Below are positions 32,461 through 39,019 of a DNA stretch of 39,019 nt, in pieces. The translations under genes were made by a program, and so were the position numbers. The notes beneath the pieces were generated by a model that ran no database searches, was not told the DNA's origin, and worked only from the letters and a program-made list of their open reading frames with translations. This DNA comes from Polyrhizophydium stewartii (taxonomy: Eukaryota > Chytridiomycota > Chytridiomycetes > Rhizophydiales): positions 1 to 39,019 of the forward strand of contig JADGIZ010000030.1 in assembly GCA_027604665.1 (NCBI GenBank), written 5' to 3'. Within the stretch, counting starts at the first letter, position 1, and each line of letters starts with the position of its first letter.

Positions 32461-35400
32461 TCATATATGCCGCTCACAGCCCTGCACGAAAACAACAGAC
32501 GGGCGGCGCAAGCCAGCGTCAGCAAGCACGAGACGTCGAAGGGTCTGCATCTCACAGGACTCGACCGCCTGGCAACGCTTACCCGCTTCCCTATCCACGC
32601 GGCGCACAGCTCCATCCCGTGTGCGGATCGCAGGGGTTATCTGCGTATCAAGACAAACGCTGGATCTACGCTGCAGGACGTCCACACCAAGACAGATGCG
32701 CTTCTTGGGCTTCTCGTCGTCATGGCGTGTGTTCCAACCGAGCGACACCGGCATATCCGACTTGTGCGCATCGCGATCCGCGCATGCATGCTCGCCGTGT
32801 GCACCCGCCGCGTCGTCGGTCAAGCCCGAGCAGGTCGACGCAGCCCCCTCGGCACGCAGGGACATCAAAACTGGGTCGGTCCGCAGGCCGTGGGTTCGTG
32901 CGATCTGGCCGCCGAGGCCGAGACCCGACCCGGCCCCGCGCGTGGTAACGCCTGCGTCCATGCTATAGCTGCCGCTGCCCACGAGTGTGAATGGCACTGT
33001 TCTGTGCTCGCTGCCTTCCGTTGGAATATGCTCATGCGCGCCGGTGCCTTGACCCCCAAAGCCAACGAGCGGGTGCTTGATGCGCGACGGGTCGATGATG
33101 ATGGATCGCGGCTTGACACAGAAGCGGCCCGGAAGCGATGCAGGCGTCTCTTCGCGGATGCCATGATCCGATTCCGGCATTGTAGGCAGTGGATGCAACG
33201 GTTGAGACGGCTGCGGGGGCTGCGGCGGCTGGGGAGGCTGGGGAGGCTGGGGAGGCTGAGGAGGCTGGGACGTTGGCGACACCTGCGTCTGCTGCACGGA
33301 CAACAGCTTCCCCGCCGGCTGCAGCTTCAGCGACATGTTCTTGTAGGGCGGACGCAGCAACCGCGGCGGCGGGGCCTGTCGATCGCCGTGTGGGTCTCTT
33401 TCAACGTGGGGAGCGATGGCGATTCCCTGCCGCACCGACTGCGGCTCGATCACCGCTTCGTGCCGCATGCCCTCAAAGCCCTGCATATCGCCCGGCTGAT
33501 TGACGAAGCCCGCTGCAGGGCAAGACGCCGCCATATCGAGCTGGTGCGGCTGGACCTGATGGCGCAGCGTCGGATTGCGGTGCATCTGGTGGTGCAGCAT
33601 CTGAAGGTGCATCAACTGTTGGTGGCGCTGGATCAACGATGCAGGCAGCTGCGGTGGCGCATACACCCGCAAGAGCTGCGGACGCTGGTGGTGGTGGTGC
33701 CGCTGCTGCTGCAGCAGATACTGTTGTGGGGGGTGCTGCTGGAAGAATACACCTTGATGTTGCGGCGGAAACGGCCCAAACATGGGCGGCATGAACATGG
33801 GGTGACCTGGCGCCGGAGCCATAAACTCGGGTCGTTGGTAAACGGGCTGGAGGGACGCCAAGTGCTCTTGGTTCGCGATATGCTGTGGCGGTTGGCAGAG
33901 CGGTTGAGGTGGGGAGGTTGGGGCAGATTGGCGGCTGCGATTGGCTTGTTCCTGCTGCATTTGGCAAGCCGACATGTGCGACACGGGCTGCTGGGGAAGT
34001 GGTGATGGCGGCGACGACGAGTTGGGCTGAGGCAGGCGGGCCGGTGGGGATCCGGAACTGAGCAGGCGATCTGGCGAGCTGCAGCGCATCGGATATTGTA
34101 AAGGAGACTGCTGGCGACGCGGAGGCGACTGGCGACGTGCTGGAGGCTCAGTCTTTTCGGACCGGCTTTCGCGGTCGGCGGGAGGCTTGTTTCGCACATA
34201 AACCCGCTGCTTCGACGACTCGAGGTGCTGCTGCTCGGGCGGCTGAATCTGGATACGGTGCGGCTTGGTCTTGGTCGACTGCTCCTGCTGCTGCCTGGGC
34301 CGCGATTGGGCTTGCTGCTGCTCGGGCTGCGTTTGGAGGTCCTGAGACTCTGCGGGCTGCAGTTGAGACTGCGCTTGCGGCTGCACGTTATTCTCATTAC
34401 CACGCTTGATGCCGACTAATCCACCATGCGCTGTCTCTGCGTCCACGCGCCGAAGATCTTGGGCCGCATGTGGGCTGCTCGCAGGCATCTTGCGCACAAC
34501 CGGCCTGTCGACATCCGTCATGGCTCTGGACTTCCGCGAGACATGTCTGACCGATGCGTCGACCTTGATATCAGCACGCGGCAACGCAAAAGGCTGATTT
34601 GGGGCCGTGGCCGCTTCTGCAGCAGGTGCAGCATCTGGCGCAGCGAGCGCTCGGGCGAACAAGCCGACGTCCATGGTCCCAGAGTTGTTATCTTGATACA
34701 AGCTCTTTGCTGGCCGCGTGCGCGGCCGGCGGACGGCAGCTGGTGCAGCGGCTCTTTCAGCCATCTTTACATCGCACGCCTCTGCTTCGGTGGTGGCGGC
34801 GGCGGCAGCAGCAGCGACTTCGGCTACTTTGTCGGCCTCGCGGGCGGCTTCTCGGGCGGCCTCGCGGGCGGCTTCTCGGGCGGCCTCGCGGGCGGCTTCT
34901 CGGGCGGCCTCGCGGGCGACCAGCGCCTGGTCCCGATGCGCGGCGATATCGGCCATGAGCCGTTCGGGCACCAGCGCCGCCATCGCCCGCATCACAGCGG
35001 CCGCAACCCCGCCGGCATCGGCGGCATGCGAGTCTACCGACGCACACACAGCCAGCCCGCCGACCTCGCCCGCGAGCGCGCGCACGCCATCGTCCATCCC
35101 GCGAGCGGCATCGCAGACGGCGCCAGCGACGCGCGGCAGCGCCTGAATCTCGTCACCGACGGCCGCCGCGACGGCCCTCACCCGCGCGAGGTGCGTCTGT
35201 GCGGCGTCCACCGCAGCGGCGGCATCGCGCGCGGCGGCCTCGGCATCGCGCACGCGAGCCTCGGCCGATGCGACGGCAGCATCCGCCAGCTGCCTGCGCC
35301 GCGATGCCTCGTGCTGCGCCGCGTCGAGCGCCGCGTGCGCTGCTTGCGAATGCTTGCTCCTGTCCACCGCGGCCACGAGGCGGATCGCGGCGTCGGCGAG

Positions 35401-35877
35401 GCGGGACACGGCGGTCTGTGTCCCAAGACGTGGGGCCGCCAAGGCTTCCCGACCGGCGCCACTGCCCATGCCCGCGCCGCTGCTGTCGTTGCCGCCACCT
35501 CCGTCACTGCTGTTGTCGTTGCTGTTGTTGGCGGTGTTGTCGGCGGTGTTGCCGGCGGTGCGGGTGGAGGTGCCGCCAGATGCCCCCGAGCCACCTCCTG
35601 GCCCCGATGCCGATGCCGACGCCGACGCCGGCGCCGGCGCTGCCGGGCCAGCTGATGAGGCGGCGGCGGTGCAGCGAGCGAGCGGCGTAGCGGCCGCACC
35701 CCGGGCCACATCTGCGGCGGCCAGCGCGGCGCCAACAAGCTGAGCGGCTTGCTGGGTCGTGGCATCAAGCTCGGGCGGCGAGCCCGACAGAGGCAACACC
35801 GTCGCACGCAGCAGCGCGAGCAGCTCGACGGGCGCAAGGCCATCAAGCGTGCTCTCGAGCGTGCCCATATCCACCAT
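32461..35877 (-). CDS. Coiled-coil Q/P-rich family member lacking the zinc module, paralog 3
   Basis: One open frame on the - strand, 1138 aa from the ATG at 35877 (MVDMGTL). The N-terminal LDGLAPVELLALLRATVL matches the family motif. An Ala-rich coiled coil holds six to seven EAAR repeats, followed by long Gln/Pro-rich disorder with PPQ repeats and a His-rich patch. The C-terminus has KPKKRICLG, near where its paralogs have (K/R)(R/W)PR, but no WN-K finger or CCHC knuckle follows. A possible intron (donor GTAAGC near 32600, acceptor near 32492) would end the protein two codons later, so it does not restore the module. Either the module was lost or this copy is degenerating. Confidence 0.7.
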   Translation of the reverse strand: MVDMGTLESTLDGLAPVELLALLRATVLPLSGSPPELDATTQQAAQLVGAALAAADVARGAAATPLARCTAAASSAGPAAPAPASASASASGPGGGSGASGGTSTRTAGNTADNTANNSNDNSSDGGGGNDSSGAGMGSGAGREALAAPRLGTQTAVSRLADAAIRLVAAVDRSKHSQAAHAALDAAQHEASRRRQLADAAVASAEARVRDAEAAARDAAAAVDAAQTHLARVRAVAAAVGDEIQALPRVAGAVCDAARGMDDGVRALAGEVGGLAVCASVDSHAADAGGVAAAVMRAMAALVPERLMADIAAHRDQALVAREAAREAAREAAREAAREAAREAAREADKVAEVAAAAAAATTEAEACDVKMAERAAAPAAVRRPRTRPAKSLYQDNNSGTMDVGLFARALAAPDAAPAAEAATAPNQPFALPRADIKVDASVRHVSRKSRAMTDVDRPVVRKMPASSPHAAQDLRRVDAETAHGGLVGIKRGNENNVQPQAQSQLQPAESQDLQTQPEQQQAQSRPRQQQEQSTKTKPHRIQIQPPEQQHLESSKQRVYVRNKPPADRESRSEKTEPPARRQSPPRRQQSPLQYPMRCSSPDRLLSSGSPPARLPQPNSSSPPSPLPQQPVSHMSACQMQQEQANRSRQSAPTSPPQPLCQPPQHIANQEHLASLQPVYQRPEFMAPAPGHPMFMPPMFGPFPPQHQGVFFQQHPPQQYLLQQQRHHHHQRPQLLRVYAPPQLPASLIQRHQQLMHLQMLHHQMHRNPTLRHQVQPHQLDMAASCPAAGFVNQPGDMQGFEGMRHEAVIEPQSVRQGIAIAPHVERDPHGDRQAPPPRLLRPPYKNMSLKLQPAGKLLSVQQTQVSPTSQPPQPPQPPQPPQPPQPPQPSQPLHPLPTMPESDHGIREETPASLPGRFCVKPRSIIIDPSRIKHPLVGFGGQGTGAHEHIPTEGSEHRTVPFTLVGSGSYSMDAGVTTRGAGSGLGLGGQIARTHGLRTDPVLMSLRAEGAASTCSGLTDDAAGAHGEHACADRDAHKSDMPVSLGWNTRHDDEKPKKRICLGVDVLQRRSSVCLDTQITPAIRTRDGAVRRVDREAGKRCQAVESCEMQTLRRLVLADAGLRRPSVVFVQGCERHI
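33222..33270. repeat. 9-bp tandem repeat (GGAGGCTGG type)
   Basis: Several near-perfect 9-bp units encode repeated Gln-Pro-Pro on the - strand in zinc-module paralog 3. Confidence 0.8.
34834..34918. repeat. 24-bp tandem repeat
   Basis: About 3.5 copies of a 24-bp unit made of two 12-bp half units (GGCCTCGCGGGC and GGCTTCTCGGGC), encoding EAAR repeats on the - strand in the coiled coil of zinc-module paralog 3. Confidence 0.9.
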
Positions 35878-36447
35878 GGCTGCGTCGGTTTCCGTGTGAC
35901 CCACGCAGCGCGCTTGCTCGCAACAGAGTCTGCCTCTATCTGTCGAAGCTGGTTGGGCAGATGCAAGGCTGGCTCTTTCGTGCAGAAGGCGCGAGATGCG
36001 GGATGCGGGCAAAGTGCTCGAGCCCGCTCGAACCGCACTCGACCCTCACGAACACACGCACACATAAACTCTCAGTCACATACACACAATTCTCTCTCCC
36101 CCCCCCCACACACATACACGCCGACGCTGCCCGCATTACTAATATCTGACACATCAACCCTGCTGGTCATGCTGCGCCTCCAAACAGCCCTTTCAACAAG
36201 TCGTCCGCCATCTCCTTCCCTGATGACCACGTCTCGTTCGCTGCGTCTTGCTGCAAGCCACAACGCCGATTGCTTCCCCTATTCCGATTCGTACTCCTGT
36301 TGGCGGCTGTTCTATATCTCGAGGATGCAACCACGACAACAACCACAACAACGAAAACAACGACCGCCTGGCAAACATGATGCTTCCGTTTCCCTCCTTT
36401 TCTTCGAAACCAAACACGCGCGAGCGAGTGCGCTTCTCTTACAAATT
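35878..36447 (-). promoter_or_regulatory. Spacer and promoter of zinc-module paralog 3
   Basis: 570 bases between paralog 3 start and paralog 4 stop. It contains a CA/CT-rich stretch with a run of ten C (36098-36107); on the coding strand this reads GT/GA-rich with a G10 tract. A similar AC-rich patch lies at 36054-36090. No gene is seen. Confidence 0.4.
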
Positions 36448-37840
36448 TTAGTCCTGGTTGGTCGGTGCCGGCAACGGGCAGTTGAAAACATTATGCTCCT
36501 CGCTCGAGCACCGCGCGCACACGTGCGGGAATAAACACGTCTTGGCCGGCTGGATGCACCGCCCCTCGGGCGCCGAATTGAATCCCAAACAGAACCGTGA
36601 CTTGGTCGGATGCCGCACGTTGCAGAGCGGGTGGCTGCGCGAGAAGCACACAATGCAGCAATGCGTCTTGAGGCATCTGTTGTTGTACTTGCACTAATAG
36701 TAGTTATTTTTTTCCGCCCCGAGTGGGAGAGCGAGATACACACATGTACCGACGGACGACATTTTGCCGGTTTTCGTGGTGAGCGGTTGTTGTCGTCGTG
36801 CGTGGCATGGATACACAATTAGATCGCGGGGGGGGGTGCGTGGTTAGTGACGCGGGCAGAGGCGGGTTGGTCATGCAGAAAGAGCAGCAGGCAAATCGTG
36901 AGGCGGACCAAAGAATCGTCAAAAGCAACAGCAAGCAGCAAAAGCGACACGAGATTTGTATCAGCACATCCACAATAGAGCAACAAACAAACAAACAAAC
37001 AACAAGCAAGCTTGCAAAGGAGAAAAAGAACGAGATAAACAGGACCGCCTCAGACACAAACACAACAAGACGGGGAAAGAGTACAGAAACATAAAAACTG
37101 GGAAGAAAGAACGAAACAGCTTGGCGGCGGAGGGGAAGGCTACCTTGTTAAAGTTGAACTGAGTGCAAATGTGCCGAGTCGGGACCGAGTGATCTGCCGG
37201 ACCGTTTGCCTTGAATTCCGACTGTCTGCCGTCGCCGCCGTATTCCGGCCGCGACCCATACGCGCCGTGCCTGTCAGACGGATAGTCATCGTCGCCACGC
37301 GGGCGCTTGAGATCCGGCTGCCGCGAGCGCCATGACGCCGCATCGCGGCCGCCGGGGCGGTCGCGCGATCGGGACCGCGAGCGGCCGCGCTCTTTCGACC
37401 GCGAGCGCGAGCGCGAGCGCGACCACCTGCGCTCGAGCGGCCTCTCGCGGCTGCGGTCGCGGCCGTGCGAGCGGCTGCGCTCCCTAGACCGCGAGCGGCC
37501 GCGCGAGAGTGAGCGGCCGCGCGGGTTGCTGGGCGACCGCCGCCGCGGGACGCGATCGACGCTTGGCGAGCGATCGCGCGGGCGACGTGCAGGCGCCTCG
37601 ACATGGCGGTCCGGCGTGGGCCAGACCTTTTGCTGCTGTTGCTGTTGCTGCTGTTGAGCGGCAGCCGTGACGGGGGACAGACCGGGGCCACCTGGTGGCG
37701 GCATGACTACTCCTGCTTCGCCTGTGGCGGATCGAGCCGGCGTGGCCTGCTGCAGCTGATGGTAGAACTGGTTCTGGTGGTTGTATGACTGCCTCTGGTT
37801 CTGCTGGTGCTTCTGTTGCTGATGCTGCTGCTGGTGTTGG

Positions 37841-37918
<78 letters not shown>

Positions 37919-39019
37919 CCAGCCGCTGGTTGCGCACTCTCAGAGGGTGACTGCCACAAGATACCCGGATGCACCTGGCTGTCGGCCGACGCGGACGCCT
38001 CGGCCTGCGAAACCTGGACCTGGTCAAACCACGACTGACCCGGGGCCACGGAGCGCGACCGCTCGCTGTCCAGCGTGCTGGCTGCGCGGCGCAGGCGGCC
38101 CGTGATTGGATCGCGGATGGCGGCGGCTGAGGCGGCGACCGAGGTGGCGATGCTGTCGGTGCGCTTGATGGACACCGGCGGCGGCAGCTGCTGCTGTTGC
38201 TGATGCTGATGCTGTGGGAAGAAGTCCTGATGGAGCTGCGGCAGGGCGGGCAACACAAACTCGTCTGCCTCCGAGTCGCCGCCGTAGTCGACCATGTCGC
38301 TGAGATCGCCGCCGACGAACATGGTGGCGTCCGGGTCCGCCTCGTCGCTTCCGTTGGCGGCGGCGGCAGCCGACGCCTTGGCGTTGCCGGGGCCGTGGGT
38401 TCCGTTGACGTGCGGAGTTTCCGGGTCGGCCGCGGCGAGATGTGTGGAGGCGGTGAGGATGTAGTCGATGGTCATGGGGGCGGCGGCGCCGGCGGCGTCG
38501 GGGAGGTCGGCAGAGGGCTTTGCGCGGGCGGCGACGATGGCGGCCTGCAGCGGGCCCGAGACGGCGGGGATGAGGGCCAGGGCACCGGCGGCGACGATCA
38601 TCTGGAGGGCGGTGTCGACGTGGGCGTCGTCGACCTTTGCGGCGAGTGCAACGAGCAGGCTCTCGGCGTCGGCGATCTCGGCGTCGATCTCGGCGAGGTG
38701 GGAGCCGAGCATTGCGCCAGCCTTTGGCAGGGTCGAGAGCTCGAGGTCGACGGCCTCGAGGGCCTTTTTGGCGGCGTCGCGGTCGGCCTCTGCGCGGCGC
38801 AGCTTGTCCGCGAGCAGGCGGGCGCGCTCGGCTGCCAGGTCGAGCTGGAGGGCGGCGTCGCGGCGCTTCGCGGCAGCGGCGTCGGCGTGGAGGGCGAGGG
38901 CGGCCTTGCTCGAGGCGATGCGCGAGTGCTGGTCGTGGAGCACAGACAGGCGCACGGCGGCGCCGTTGAGCGGGGCCAGCGAGGGCGAGGCGGCGGCCAG
39001 CTCGGTCAGGGGCGAGGCG
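36448..39019 (-). CDS. Coiled-coil RS-domain protein with tandem CCCH-CCHC module, paralog 4 (5' partial)
   Basis: Two exons on the - strand, 37144 to beyond 39019 and 36693-36448, phase-0 intron of about 450 nt; at least 706 aa. The frame is open at the window end, and the N-terminal MxGxL motif lies outside. VRLSVLHDQHSRIASSKAAL aligns with paralogs 1-2. The coiled coil has ARLLADKLRRAE. The acidic motif MVDYGGDS is present. A 25-residue polyQ run, further Q/H-rich sequence and a true RS domain (SRSRSRSRSKERGRSRSRSR) follow. Two zinc modules begin ICTQFNFNK|C and end CSSEEHNVFNC; the first knuckle has an atypical H-x2-C. RS domains suggest splicing or mRNA processing in the nucleus. Confidence 0.78.
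36694..37143 (-). other. Unusually long intron in zinc-module paralog 4
   Basis: The donor follows AACTTTAACAAG and the acceptor precedes TGC, so the intron splits the first finger exactly where the paralogs have 71- and 116-nt introns. At about 450 nt it is several times longer than every other intron here and is richer in A/T, with (CAAA)n at 36981-37005 on the + strand. Part could be a decayed insertion. Confidence 0.65.
36981..37005. repeat. CAAA microsatellite
   Basis: About five tandem CAAA units within the long intron of zinc-module paralog 4. Confidence 0.8.
37843..37917. repeat. (CTG)25 / (CAG)25 trinucleotide tract
   Basis: 25 uninterrupted CTG units on the + strand, read as 25 CAG codons (Gln) in zinc-module paralog 4. 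The lack of CAA interruptions makes it prone to length change. Confidence 0.95.

Noticed and set aside
32467..34005. + strand open frame of about 510 codons opposite zinc paralog 3
   Set aside because: Arg/Leu-rich shadow of a Gln/Pro-rich coding region on the other strand.
34426..35655. + strand Gly/Arg-rich open frame with GLAGGFSG repeats
   Set aside because: It is the opposite strand of the EAAR tandem repeat and of the conserved family N-terminus.
27384..39019. Retroelement gag genes, because of CCHC knuckles
   Set aside because: No reverse transcriptase, integrase, protease or terminal repeats nearby; genes have spliced, family-conserved introns and distinct promoters.
1..39019. tRNA, rRNA, CRISPR or bacterial operon features
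   Set aside because: No cloverleaf-like, rRNA-like or regularly spaced direct-repeat structure was noticed; gene structure is eukaryotic.

Overview
The window is GC-rich nuclear DNA of a eukaryote, most likely a zoosporic fungus (chytrid or close relative). The evidence is dense genes with many short introns (about 56-170 nt), donors mostly GTGCGT, GTGAGT or GTAAGT, a CTGAC/CTGAT branch motif in most introns, and polyQ/polyA-rich proteins. Gene content agrees: a RIC8 G-alpha chaperone, a GPI-anchored alginate-lyase-like enzyme and plant-like GPIP leucine-rich repeats (LRRs). The species assignment is inference.

Region 1 (59-16197, + strand) is a head-to-tail triplet of large paralogs. Each one has an N-terminal helical domain resembling the four-helix-bundle N-terminus of MLKL and related fungal proteins, a TKL-like kinase domain that lacks the ATP-binding VAIK lysine (a predicted pseudokinase), a disordered linker, a short conserved linker domain, 9-10 LRRs of about 24 residues, and a charged tail. 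No signal peptide or membrane segment was seen. The LRRs are built from 69/72/75/144-nt exons, all joined by phase-2 introns. The layout (candidate membrane-active domain, nucleotide-pocket switch, LRR sensor) resembles an intracellular NLR or MLKL-type executioner. This is the best candidate for an undescribed system. Two of the copies share a 423-bp tract that is almost identical, including an intron, which points to gene conversion.

Region 2 (16436-27212) holds four members of an orphan 7-transmembrane family (one on -, three on +). Between them lie an MFS transporter (-), an alginate-lyase-like protein (-) and RIC8 (+).

Region 3 (27384-39019, - strand) is a tandem array of four paralogs with a conserved N-terminal helix motif, a coiled coil, long disordered Q/P/DR/RS-rich regions and, in three of the four, a C-terminal tandem CCCH + CCHC zinc module split by an intron at the same place. 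The two middle spacers carry a duplicated 5' region, one copy lacks the zinc module, and the last runs off the window end and contains an uninterrupted (CAG)25 tract.

Gene models were built by hand from splice signals, paralog alignment and reading-frame closure. All exon sums are divisible by three. I saw no tRNA, rRNA, CRISPR array or transposase.
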